The translations under genes were made by a program, and so were the position numbers. A stretch of DNA of 42,462 bases. It comes from an uncultured Collinsella sp. (GTDB lineage Bacteria; Actinomycetota; Coriobacteriia; Coriobacteriales; Coriobacteriaceae). Positions within the stretch are counted from its first letter, which is position 1, and each line of letters starts with the position of its first letter. The notes below the pieces were generated by a model, which saw only the letters and a list, made by a program, of their open reading frames with translations, was not told the origin of the DNA and searched no databases. Shown in pieces: positions 35,040 through 42,462 of this stretch. The stretch covers positions 1 to 42,462 of the forward strand of contig CABUOF010000008.1 in the NCBI GenBank assembly GCA_902493125.1, given 5' to 3'.

Positions 35040-35333
35040 TTACTCCTGGTCGTCGCGACGGACGATCATGTGGCGGACCACAGCGTCGGTGATGCGCAGG
35101 ACGCGATCAAGCTCGGCGATCTGGGTAGGATCTGCGTGGAAGTTGATGAGGGTGTAGTCACCATCGGTGAGGTCGTTGATCTCGTAGGCGAGCTTGCGCT
35201 TGCCCCACTCGTCAACGGAGTCGACCTTGCCAGCGCCCTCAGCGATCGTGGTATCGATACGCTTCATAACAGCGAGACGAGTCTCGGGGTCGAGCGACGG
35301 GTCAACAAAGAACAGCAGTTCATAAGCCTTCAT
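35040..35333 (-). CDS. rpsF: 30S ribosomal protein S6
   Basis: 97 residues from the ATG at 35333, preceded by GAGGAGGT 6 nt away; the longer frame adds 7 codons that include this site. Family features: MKAYELLFFVDPSLDPE, the GKVDSVDEWGKRKLAYEI strand and DGDYTLINFHADPTQIAELDRVLRI. It heads the rpsF-ssb-rpsR-rplI operon behind a clear promoter and a leader hairpin. S6 with S18 is known in other bacteria to bind its own leader RNA. Confidence 0.97.
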   Translation of the reverse strand: MKAYELLFFVDPSLDPETRLAVMKRIDTTIAEGAGKVDSVDEWGKRKLAYEINDLTDGDYTLINFHADPTQIAELDRVLRITDAVVRHMIVRRDDQE

Positions 35334-35359
35334 ATTGTCACCTCCTCTGGGCAAATGTG

Positions 35360-35388
35360 GCTTCAGGTCGTGAAGGTGCGCCTGAAGC
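35360..35388 (-). promoter_or_regulatory. Leader hairpin before rpsF (possible S6:S18 site)
   Basis: 8-bp perfect stem GCTTCAGG / CCTGAAGC with a 13-nt loop, about 27 nt before the rpsF ATG and within the predicted leader. Known rpsF leaders bind the S6:S18 complex via a stem with a CCG bulge; the CCG is not evident here, so the assignment is by position. Confidence 0.4.
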
Positions 35389-35404
35389 AGGAAAAGACTT
35401 GGTA

Positions 35405-35433
35405 ATAATATCTTTCAACCTCCTAGGCTGCAA
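35405..35433 (-). promoter_or_regulatory. rpsF operon promoter overlapped by a palindrome
   Basis: Minus strand -35 TTGCAG (35433-35428), 17-nt spacer, -10 TATTAT (35410-35405). A perfect 7-bp inverted repeat GCTGCAA-GAAT-TTGCAGC (35427-35444) covers the -35 box and could be a protein-binding site. Predicted leader about 65 nt. Confidence 0.55.
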
Positions 35434-35532
35434 GAATTTGCAGCTACAACCTCATGACCTCCACATATGCCCATACTCGCACGACGTTTCATGCGCATTC
35501 CAACCAAATGCTTACCAAAAGCTTGACGAATC

Positions 35533-35628
35533 TGTGGACACGATACGGTGCCGTGGGGACAAGCTGAGCCAAGCCACAGGTCAACGGGCACAAGGCTGTG
35601 GTCGCAAAATGCATACCAGTGGTCCACA
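35533..35628. other. Cluster of DnaA-box-like sites beside an AT-rich patch
   Basis: In the 504-nt gap between rpsF and the first tRNA-Ser, three 9-mers each match TTGTCCACA (either strand) at 8 of 9 positions: TGTGGACAC 35533-35541, TGGGGACAA 35554-35562 and TGGTCCACA 35620-35628. An AT-rich stretch (GATTTTTAAATTCATT, 35641-35656) follows. Genes on both sides are transcribed away from this gap. It may be a DnaA-binding regulatory site or part of an origin; dnaA/dnaN are not in the window. Short minus-strand frames here are not convincing. Confidence 0.35.
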
Positions 35629-35793
35629 GCACCACCCAAAGATTTTTAAATTCATTGCCAAGTCGCTTATGAATACCCCTTTTGAACAATTGAGTTGATC
35701 AACCACGCTGGTCGGAAGCCGTTTTTTGGCACCTCAAACCCCACTGCAACGCCAAGCGCGGCCGAGCGTTTTAAAAAATGCCAACTTTTCTGT

Positions 35794-35821
35794 TTGCACT
35801 TTGCGATTCCTCGTGTATACT
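35794..35821 (+). promoter_or_regulatory. Promoter of tRNA-Ser(GGA)
   Basis: -35 TTGCAC (35794-35799), 16-nt spacer, -10 TATACT (35816-35821), 16 nt before the mature tRNA 5' end. Confidence 0.65.
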
Positions 35822-35837
35822 GACTTTCGCATTTAAC

Positions 35838-35928
35838 GGAGAGTTGTCCGAGTGGCCGAAGGAGCACGATTGGAAATCGTGTAGGCGTCAAAAGCGTCTC
35901 CAGGGTTCAAATCCCTGACTCTCCGCCA
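35838..35928 (+). tRNA. tRNA-Ser (GGA)
   Basis: 91 nt including encoded CCA. Acceptor GGAGAGT / ACTCTCC, anticodon stem CACGA / TCGTG with loop TTGGAAA giving anticodon GGA, a long variable arm (GTAGGCGTCAAAAGCGTCTC) and T arm CAGGGTTCAAATCCCTG. Reads UCC/UCU. Confidence 0.95.
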
Positions 35929-35936
35929 GTTAATTC

Positions 35937-35967
35937 CAAAGCAGGCCTTCGAGCCTGCTTTGTTTTT
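35937..35967 (+). terminator. Terminator after tRNA-Ser(GGA)
   Basis: CAAAGCAGGC / GCCTGCTTTG stem (35937-35946, 35953-35962) followed by TTTTT; 8 nt past the CCA. Confidence 0.85.
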
Positions 35968-35976
35968 ACCCCACGC

Positions 35977-36067
35977 GGAGGGGTGGCAGAGTGGTTGAAT
36001 GCGGCGGTCTCGAAAACCGTTTGGCCTGTATAAGGTCACGAGGGTTCGAATCCCTCCTCCTCCGCCA
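35977..36067 (+). tRNA. tRNA-Ser (CGA)
   Basis: 91 nt including encoded CCA. Acceptor GGAGGGG / CTCCTCC with one G-U pair, anticodon loop CTCGAAA giving CGA, long variable arm, T arm GAGGGTTCGAATCCCTC. Reads UCG. It follows the terminator of the first tRNA-Ser, so some read-through or an unseen promoter is needed. Its 3' end recurs in inverted form at 36132-36156. Confidence 0.95.
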
Positions 36068-36078
36068 TTTAGATTGAG

Positions 36079-36110
36079 AAAGTTCCCGAGAATGGGAGCT
36101 TTTTTCTTTT
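36079..36110 (+). terminator. Terminator after tRNA-Ser(CGA)
   Basis: AGTTCCC / GGGAGCT stem (one G-U) with a 6-nt loop, followed by TTTTTTCTTTT. Confidence 0.75.
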
Positions 36111-36131
36111 GAATCCCTTACAAGCAAATAC

Positions 36132-36271
36132 GGCGGAGGAGGAGGGATTCGAACCCGCCAGGGCGCGGAGCGTAAAGAAAACGCGCCCGTGGCGCGTTTT
36201 TAGCGCAGCGCGGTCGGCGTAAGCCGACCGGATAAATTTTGAGCGGAGCTCAAAATTTGGACATCCCTCCT
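36132..36271. repeat. Inverted tRNA-Ser 3' fragment fused to a hairpin array
   Basis: 36132-36156 is the exact reverse complement of 25 nt of the tRNA-Ser(CGA) 3' end (36042-36066). After it come stems ACGCGCC / GGCGCGT followed by TTTTT (36181-36205), GGTCGGC-GTAA-GCCGACC (36212-36229) and AAATTTTGAGC-GGA-GCTCAAAATTT (36234-36258). The block closes with ATCCCTCCT (36263-36271), which mirrors AGGAGGGAT (36140-36148). The rest of the 369-nt gap to 36436 shows nothing recognisable. It could be an attachment-site remnant or a repeat that targets tRNA ends. Confidence 0.6.
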
Positions 36272-36436
36272 ATTCGACCACGCCCCCATCGCGTTCAGCA
36301 TCAACCCGGATCCCCTAACATGGAACCTATGACCGTACCCAGTCCCGACCGTTTGCCGAGCAATAGGGTCGCAATCGGCGCCGAACATGTACTATGTACG
36401 GGCATTGTCTAAACCCGTAACTCAAAGGACCCCATC

Positions 36437-37126
36437 TTGCCCGTTGCCGCCGCTATGATCGTTACCGCACACGCCTCGGATGCCATGGTTGCCATCCCGT
36501 TTTGGCTCGAGATGTTCGCCGTCGTCGCGGCATCGATCTCGGGCGTGTTGGTCGCACGCGAGCACAAACTCGACCTGGTTGGCGCCGTCGCGCTCGCCGT
36601 GGTCTGTGGACTGGGCGGCGGTCTTTTGCGCGATATGACGCTGCAGGTGGGCAACGTCTACATCCTCAACCAACCGATGGCGCTCCCGCTCTCCATCGCC
36701 ACCGCGGCCATCATCTACATCTTCCCGGCAATCGTCGACAAGCCCGAAAAGCTCATTCCCCTGCTCGATATCATCTCGGTGGGTATTTATGCGGCAACCG
36801 GCGCAGACAAGGCGCTGGTCTACGGCTTTGCGCCGGCGGTGTGCATCATGATGGGCTTTTTTACCGCGGTGGGCGGCGGCATGCTGCGAGATGGTTTTAT
36901 GGGTGTGGTGCCGGGTATCTTCCAGCGCACCAACTTCTATGCCATCGCGGCCATCGCCGGATCGGCAAGCTATGTTTGCCTTGTCATGAGCGGCTTGGTC
37001 AGCAATGTCGTCGCACTGGTCGTTTGCGTCGTGGTGACCATGGGACTACGCTGGCTGTCGCTGCGCTTTGATATCAAAAGCCCCACCGAGGATGACATCG
37101 CACGCTTTTTGCACCGCAAAAAGTAG
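36437..37126 (+). CDS. UPF0126/TRIC-type membrane channel protein
   Basis: 229 residues with about seven membrane segments. Two tandem repeats each carry the family mark: GLGGGLLRDMTL (~54-65) and AVGGGMLRDGFMGVVPGIF (~136-154). UPF0126 proteins are prokaryotic relatives of trimeric intracellular cation channels and may conduct monovalent cations; direct evidence for close relatives is limited. Start: TTG at 36437 has AAAGGA 7 nt upstream; the ATG at 36455 is the alternative. It is the first plus-strand protein gene right of the tRNAs. Confidence 0.85.
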   Translation: MPVAAAMIVTAHASDAMVAIPFWLEMFAVVAASISGVLVAREHKLDLVGAVALAVVCGLGGGLLRDMTLQVGNVYILNQPMALPLSIATAAIIYIFPAIVDKPEKLIPLLDIISVGIYAATGADKALVYGFAPAVCIMMGFFTAVGGGMLRDGFMGVVPGIFQRTNFYAIAAIAGSASYVCLVMSGLVSNVVALVVCVVVTMGLRWLSLRFDIKSPTEDDIARFLHRKK

Positions 37127-37232
37127 GTGGCGCGGGCTCATCCTTCGAAATGCAACCGAGAGGTTCTTTTAGAGCGTCCACGCGTTGGGTACCCTGTTAG
37201 GTGCATGTCGAGCATCTGACGAAGGATTCACT

Positions 37233-38378
37233 ATGCCCTGTAATCAATTCCCGTCGACCCAGCGCCGTAAAGCGTGGGGCCGCATCACGATCTTATTCGC
37301 GCTCATCGCTCTAGCGGTCACCGCGCTTCCCACGGCGTCGTTCGCCGGCACGGACACCGCAGGCAACGTACTTGCGACCGACAATGACGCCAATTCGTCC
37401 GGCGTCGAAGGTGACCTGTACTGGGCAGGTCAGGCCCTCAACTTGGACGATGCGTCCATCGGCCGCGACATAATTGCAGCAGGCGAGAGCCTCTCCATCC
37501 GCGACTGCACGGTGGGCGGCGCCGTCCGCTTGGCGGCACGCACTATCGATATCGCCAAGACCACGGTTGATGGCAGCGTCACGGTCGTCGGTCAGCACGT
37601 TGTGCTCAATTCCGACAGCACCGCCAACTGTTTTTACGCGATAGGCGAGACGGTTGCCCTGCGCGGCTCTACCAAGTCGGCAGCGCTTGCGGGCGACACG
37701 GTGACCATCGATGGCACCGTCGAGGGCGATGTCGAGGTTTGGGCCGACAAGCTCATCCTGGGCAAGAACGCCCACATCACCGGCACCGTGAACGCGCACG
37801 TCTCCGAGGACCCCGAGCGTGCCGCAGGAGCCGAGGTAGGCGCGCTCAAGATCGACCGCACCGAGAACGAGGATACTTCCACCGTTAACGATGTCATCGG
37901 CGGTATCGTCGCCGCGGCACTCTCGACCTGCTTTGTCGCTCTGCTGCTCGAGCTCGTCTTTCCGCGCGCGACCGCCAGCGCCGCCGGCATGCTCCACCAG
38001 CGCCCCATACCCCTGTGGGTGAGCGGTCTTCTGGGCACGATTGCTATCGTCCCCGCCGTCCTACTGCTAATTATCTCTATCGCTGGTCTGTCGCTTGCCG
38101 GAGCCCTCTTGTGCGGCGTTATCGGCATCGCGTTGGTGTCGAGTGCCTTTGCGGGGTGCGCGATCTCCCGCATGGTCGGACACAACCAAAACCGCTACGC
38201 CATGGCAGCCGTGGGCGGCGTAATCGCAGGCGCCCTCACGGGGCTTCCCCTCGTAGGTGACTTCATCAGCGGCGTAGCCTTTGTCTTTATGCTCGGCTAC
38301 GTTATCCAGATCATCTGGCGCAACGCCCACCTCAGGCCGCAGCAGCCGGCTAACATGCCAGGACTCCCCACCGCTTAG
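37233..38378 (+). CDS. Exported bactofilin-like beta-helix protein with membrane C-terminus
   Basis: 381 residues from the ATG at 37233, preceded by GAAGGA; an upstream extension lacks a site. Residues 1-38 form a signal peptide or first span (ITILFALIALAVTALPTASFAG). Residues ~50-190 are short repeated strands (GRDIIAAGESLSI, VGGAVRLAARTIDI, VDGSVTVVGQHVVL, ALAGDTVTIDGTVEGDVEV) typical of the polymer-forming bactofilin-type right-handed beta-helix. Four hydrophobic spans follow (~215-365). This layout occurs in several Gram-positive 'polymer-forming' membrane proteins of unknown role. Placing the beta-helix outside the membrane is inferred from the signal peptide. Confidence 0.7.
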   Translation: MPCNQFPSTQRRKAWGRITILFALIALAVTALPTASFAGTDTAGNVLATDNDANSSGVEGDLYWAGQALNLDDASIGRDIIAAGESLSIRDCTVGGAVRLAARTIDIAKTTVDGSVTVVGQHVVLNSDSTANCFYAIGETVALRGSTKSAALAGDTVTIDGTVEGDVEVWADKLILGKNAHITGTVNAHVSEDPERAAGAEVGALKIDRTENEDTSTVNDVIGGIVAAALSTCFVALLLELVFPRATASAAGMLHQRPIPLWVSGLLGTIAIVPAVLLLIISIAGLSLAGALLCGVIGIALVSSAFAGCAISRMVGHNQNRYAMAAVGGVIAGALTGLPLVGDFISGVAFVFMLGYVIQIIWRNAHLRPQQPANMPGLPTA

Positions 38379-38385
38379 CCGCCAA

Positions 38386-38418
38386 CCACCACAAAGGGAC
38401 CAGGCACCTTTGTGGTGG
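38386..38418 (+). terminator. Hairpin after the bactofilin-like gene
   Basis: 12-bp perfect stem CCACCACAAAGG / CCTTTGTGGTGG with a 9-nt loop, 8 nt past the stop, without a T run. Terminator or 3' stabiliser. Confidence 0.45.
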
Positions 38419-38444
38419 TGCAGACCAGCTCAGTCCCTATGCAC

Positions 38445-38480
38445 AAAAAGGGCGCCGACCATTACGGTCGACGCCCTTTC
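38445..38480 (-). terminator. Terminator of typA
   Basis: AAAGGGCGCCGACC / GGTCGACGCCCTTT stem with one mismatch and a 5-nt loop, followed on the minus strand by TTTTTGTGC; 27 nt past the typA stop. Confidence 0.85.
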
Positions 38481-38506
38481 TTGTTAGACGCTATAAAGTC
38501 CAGCGC

Positions 38507-40345
<1,839 letters not shown>

Positions 40346-40462
40346 GTAGTTCCCCTATCTTCTATCTATATACAACCGGCACGCGTATGCGACCCACCCA
40401 GCAATGCAACGCTCGGCGAGAATATTGAGCCTTTTACCGAAAACTCGTTTATTTTAGCGATT

Positions 40463-40912
40463 TTAGATGAGAGGGGTTTCCTCACCTGCAGGTTCAGGGT
40501 CGCTCCACATAAAACCATCGCCGGCGCCCATGCCCTCATACAGCACATATGCCGAAAAACCGCTCTCGAGCGTGGTTTCGAAGAAGCTCACGAGCAGGGC
40601 GTCGTGATAGCCGCCGTCAATTTCGACACAACCGGTGTAGCCGATGGCATAGCGGGCGATGCGGCCCAGCCCCTCGTCCTTAAGACCCATCTTGTGCTCG
40701 GAGATAAAGTTGGTGGCAGCCTCGAGGCATGCCTCCTCGCCATCTTCGTCGAGCGCCGCCAGATATCGGTTGGAAGCAGCGTCCTCGATCGCCACAACTA
40801 CGCCCGGATTCTCGCCGGCGGCAAGGTCGTCCAAGAACGCGCCGATCAGATCGCACACCATGGCGTCGAGCTCGGCGGAGACGTTACCGGCGTCCTGCAT
40901 ATCCTGTGCCAT
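40463..40912 (-). CDS. Small acidic protein of unknown function
   Basis: 149 residues, strongly acidic, soluble, no signal peptide or membrane span. The first half is helical with an Asp/Glu-rich pattern (ACLEAATNFISEHKMGLKDE); the second half looks beta-rich with a C-terminal GMGAGDGFMWSDPEP tail. No family recognised. The ATG at 40912 follows GAAGG. It lies 30 nt downstream of the small membrane protein and DUF151 genes and may share their transcript. Confidence 0.6.
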   Translation of the reverse strand: MAQDMQDAGNVSAELDAMVCDLIGAFLDDLAAGENPGVVVAIEDAASNRYLAALDEDGEEACLEAATNFISEHKMGLKDEGLGRIARYAIGYTGCVEIDGGYHDALLVSFFETTLESGFSAYVLYEGMGAGDGFMWSDPEPAGEETPLI

Positions 40913-40942
40913 CTTTAGACCTTCCCATCGAGTCTGGCGTCG

Positions 40943-41332
40943 TTACAGTTCCTGTGCCTCGGCAGCGATCTTGGCGGCAGCGTCGCGGGCGCGCATCATA
41001 TCCATCGCGCGCTTGTCGAGTACCTTGATCTGGTTGGTCAGCATGACCGCATCGACCACACCCCAGATTACCAAGCCTGTTGAAATCGAAAACCCAAGCG
41101 CACCAACTGTACCACGAAGGCGCGAGCAGATTGCCGCGACAAGGGCGGAGACGACAACCATCTTGATAAACGAGCCGCGGCGCTCGCGAAGCGTGCGGGC
41201 CTGCGTCACATAGGCAATGCGAGCCGCCTCAGAAGCCTCCGAGCGCATCTGGGCCTCGCGCGCAATGGCCGCCGCCTCAGCCGACATACCGCCGGCCATC
41301 AGCGAACGCTCCGCAGCCTGGACGCCCCGCAT
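40943..41332 (-). CDS. Small membrane protein of unknown function
   Basis: 129 residues: an Ala/Glu/Arg-rich N-terminal helix (~1-50), two membrane spans (~57-70 MVVVSALVAAICSRL and ~79-95 LGFSISTGLVIWGVVDAVM), and a charged helical tail with KVLDKRAMDMMRARDAAAK. The ATG at 41332 abuts the stop of the preceding DUF151 gene but has no ribosome site; the ATG at 41299 with GGAG upstream is an alternative. No family recognised; the Ala/Met/Arg-rich helices suggest coiled-coil association. Confidence 0.6.
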   Translation of the reverse strand: MRGVQAAERSLMAGGMSAEAAAIAREAQMRSEASEAARIAYVTQARTLRERRGSFIKMVVVSALVAAICSRLRGTVGALGFSISTGLVIWGVVDAVMLTNQIKVLDKRAMDMMRARDAAAKIAAEAQEL

Positions 41333-41833
41333 TTAGAAGTCATCGGGGGAGAGCGTATGGACGAACTCGTCGAACTTCTCGAACTCTTGCTCGTCGTCGA
41401 CTTCCTCGGCATGGGCAGAAACGGTGCCCAGGCGATTCATGATGTCGTCTTCAACGAACATGGGGGCATTACTGCGTACGGCGAGGGCGATGGCGTCGCT
41501 CGGACGCGCATCGATCTTATGCTCGTTGCCATCGGCCAACACGACAACCGTCGCGTAAAACACGGGCGGCTCGGCGCGAACGATTTCGATGCGTTCGAGC
41601 TTGGCACCCAGGGCACCAACAGTATCGAGCAACAGGTCATGGGTAATCGGGCGCTCGGCGCGACCGCTATCGATGCCGCGGCTGATGGCAGCAGCTTCAA
41701 ACGAACCAGTCTGAATGGAAAGGGAACGCAGTGGCGCGGGCGAGTCCGATTTGCTGCAGCGCTCGCGAAGCACGATAAGCGATGGCACGGGACCGGCGGC
41801 CATGACGATGGTCTCTATGTCGACACGAACCAT
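41333..41833 (-). CDS. Bifunctional nuclease family protein (DUF151)
   Basis: 166 residues from the ATG at 41833, which follows GGAGGT; the frame is open 10 codons further. The core matches DUF151/BFN proteins: a strand pattern ending in RPITHDLLLDTVGALGAKLERIEI, FYATVVVLADGNEHKIDARPSDAIALAVRSNAPMFVEDDI. Plant and thermophile members have been reported with DNase/RNase activity; activity here is inferred. The acidic tail (DDEQEFEKFDEFV) is common in actinobacterial members. First gene of a three-gene run with two small unknown proteins. Confidence 0.85.
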   Translation of the reverse strand: MVRVDIETIVMAAGPVPSLIVLRERCSKSDSPAPLRSLSIQTGSFEAAAISRGIDSGRAERPITHDLLLDTVGALGAKLERIEIVRAEPPVFYATVVVLADGNEHKIDARPSDAIALAVRSNAPMFVEDDIMNRLGTVSAHAEEVDDEQEFEKFDEFVHTLSPDDF

Positions 41834-41946
41834 GGAACACCTCCGGTACGTAGCGGTTAACACGCGGCAGTCCGCCGCATTGAATAGCTATACTACCCAA
41901 ACTTTCGCACAGCACACAAAACCAAAATGAGATTTATCGCAGACAA

Positions 41947-41979
41947 GAAAAAAGCCCCGAGGCAATGCCCCAGGGCTCT
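41947..41979 (-). terminator. Terminator after the tRNA-Ile/Ala cluster
   Basis: AGCCC...GGGCT stem with inner pairing in the loop, followed on the minus strand by TTTTTTTCTTG; 12 nt past the tRNA-Ile CCA. Confidence 0.8.
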
Positions 41980-41991
41980 TCACAGTTTTGA

Positions 41992-42068
41992 TGGTGGACC
42001 TGACAAGATTCGAACTTGTGACCTCCCGGTTATCAGCCGGACGCTCTAACCAACTGAGCTACAGGTCC
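41992..42068 (-). tRNA. tRNA-Ile (GAT), copy 1
   Basis: 77 nt with encoded CCA; acceptor GGACCTG / CAGGTCC, D arm TAGCTCAGTTGGTTAGAGC, anticodon loop CTGATAA giving GAT, T arm CACAAGTTCGAATCTTGT. Identical over all 77 nt to 42216-42292. Confidence 0.95.
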
Positions 42069-42072
42069 ATCA

Positions 42073-42148
42073 TGGTGGAGGTTAGGGGGATCGAACCCCT
42101 GACCTCAGGCTTGCAAAGCCCGCGCTCTCCCAGCTGAGCTAAACCCCC
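42073..42148 (-). tRNA. tRNA-Ala (TGC)
   Basis: 76 nt with encoded CCA; acceptor GGGGGTT / AACCTCC with one G-U pair, anticodon loop TTTGCAA giving TGC, T arm CAGGGGTTCGATCCCCCT. It lies 4 nt from tRNA-Ile copy 1, so the two are co-transcribed. Confidence 0.95.
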
Positions 42149-42159
42149 ACGGAGACAGT

Positions 42160-42204
42160 AATAAACACCCCAGCGGCGACTCGGCTCTCGCTGGGGTGTT
42201 TATT
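42160..42204 (-). terminator. Perfect 16-bp hairpin between tRNA-Ile and tRNA-Ala
   Basis: AATAAACACCCCAGCG / CGCTGGGGTGTTTATT with a 13-nt loop, between the upstream tRNA-Ile and the downstream tRNA-Ala/Ile pair. The minus-strand tail TGTTTATT is only partly U-rich; it may terminate, or be an RNase processing site, since no promoter is seen for the downstream pair. Confidence 0.6.
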
Positions 42205-42215
42205 GCGAAAGAAAG

Positions 42216-42292
42216 TGGTGGACCTGACAAGATTCGAACTTGTGACCTCCCGGTTATCAGCCGGACGCTCTAACCAACTGAGCTACAGGTCC
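42216..42292 (-). tRNA. tRNA-Ile (GAT), copy 2
   Basis: Same 77-nt sequence as copy 1. First gene of the cluster, behind a clear promoter. Confidence 0.95.
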
Positions 42293-42306
42293 ATCGCGCA
42301 AGGGAT

Positions 42307-42336
42307 ATATTAGACGAGTCGTTACGCGCGCGTCAA
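42307..42336 (-). promoter_or_regulatory. Promoter of the tRNA-Ile/Ala cluster
   Basis: Minus strand -35 TTGACG (42336-42331), 18-nt spacer, -10 TAATAT (42312-42307), 14 nt before the tRNA 5' end; an A/T-rich stretch (AAAGATTTTCAAAAAAG) lies upstream of the -35, as in strong stable-RNA promoters. Confidence 0.75.
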
Positions 42337-42417
42337 CAACTTTTTTGAAAATCTTTGAGGGGTGTCGGCCCCGGCTGCCCGGCGGCATGCGAAGTCGCCT
42401 GCTCGGACAGTCCTGCT

Positions 42418-42455
42418 CGCACGGAGAGCACATTAAGTGCTCTCCGGCTCGTGCG
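42418..42455. other. Hairpin at the window edge
   Basis: GGAGAGCAC-ATTAA-GTGCTCTCC (42423-42445), perfect 9 bp, with outer CGCAC / GTGCG arms. It could be a terminator or structured RNA of the next locus, which is outside the window. Confidence 0.45.
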
Positions 42456-42462
42456 GAACTCG

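Noticed and set aside
35334..35837. Calling this gap oriC
   Set aside because: Only three imperfect DnaA boxes; dnaA, dnaN and rpmH are not in the window, so only a DnaA-box-like cluster is reported.
35415..35891. Two minus-strand frames (74 codons each) between rpsF and tRNA-Ser
   Set aside because: They overlap the rpsF promoter and the tRNA-Ser gene, respectively, and resemble no protein.

Overview
The window looks like a chromosomal segment from a high-GC gut actinobacterium of the Coriobacteriia, most likely Collinsella or a close relative. This is inferred from the G+C-rich coding sequence, the Gram-positive gene set (class B sortase with an IPNTG wall-anchored glycosidase, 4Fe-4S type PurF), DnaA-box-like sites near the TTGTCCACA form, and the chain rpsF-ssb-rpsR-rplI-dnaB-purA-purD. 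No rRNA or marker gene fixes the species.

Layout. 1-2.4 kb (+): the 3' end of a zinc-finger protein gene and a DUF234-type AAA ATPase. 2.4-5.3 kb (-): two tandem zinc-ribbon membrane proteins; the second is cut by an in-frame TGA. 5.4-9.4 kb (-): purF-purM-purN, with a divergent CmpB-family membrane protein gene (+). 10.9-13 kb (-): a MoaE-like protein, a class B sortase and purE. 13.2-19.6 kb (-): one gene for a 2136-residue secreted, sortase-anchored GH31 glycosidase with many accessory modules. 19.6-20.5 kb: a gene-free stretch rich in repeats, including a 203-bp MITE-like element with perfect 28-bp inverted termini and two opposed copies of a hairpin repeat; another copy lies at 13.0 kb. 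20.5-25.3 kb (-): carA-carB. 25.5-28.3 kb (-): an ABC exporter and a membrane protein of unknown function. 28.5-33.4 kb (-): NUDIX hydrolase, purD, purA, dnaB. 33.6-35.4 kb (-): rpsF-ssb-rpsR-rplI with a promoter and leader hairpin. 35.5-36.4 kb: DnaA-box-like sites, two tRNA-Ser genes (+), and an inverted tRNA-Ser 3' fragment fused to a hairpin array. 36.4-38.4 kb (+): a UPF0126 channel-like protein and an exported bactofilin-like membrane protein. 38.5-41.9 kb (-): typA, two small unknown proteins and a DUF151 nuclease. 41.9-42.3 kb (-): tRNA-Ile, tRNA-Ala and an identical second tRNA-Ile.

Function. Six purine genes are scattered over three loci: purF (step 1), purD (2), purN (3), purM (5), purE (6) and purA (AMP branch). 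carAB supplies carbamoyl phosphate for pyrimidines and arginine. The sortase and the IPNTG-bearing glycosidase form a plausible enzyme/substrate pair for surface display of a host-glycan-degrading enzyme. The replication and translation block (ssb, dnaB, ribosomal proteins, typA, tRNAs) is ordinary housekeeping.

The least ordinary features are non-coding: the hairpin-plus-41-bp repeat family, the MITE-like element, the inverted tRNA end with its hairpin array, a G9 tract just upstream of the giant glycosidase gene, and mutually exclusive stems between purA and purD.
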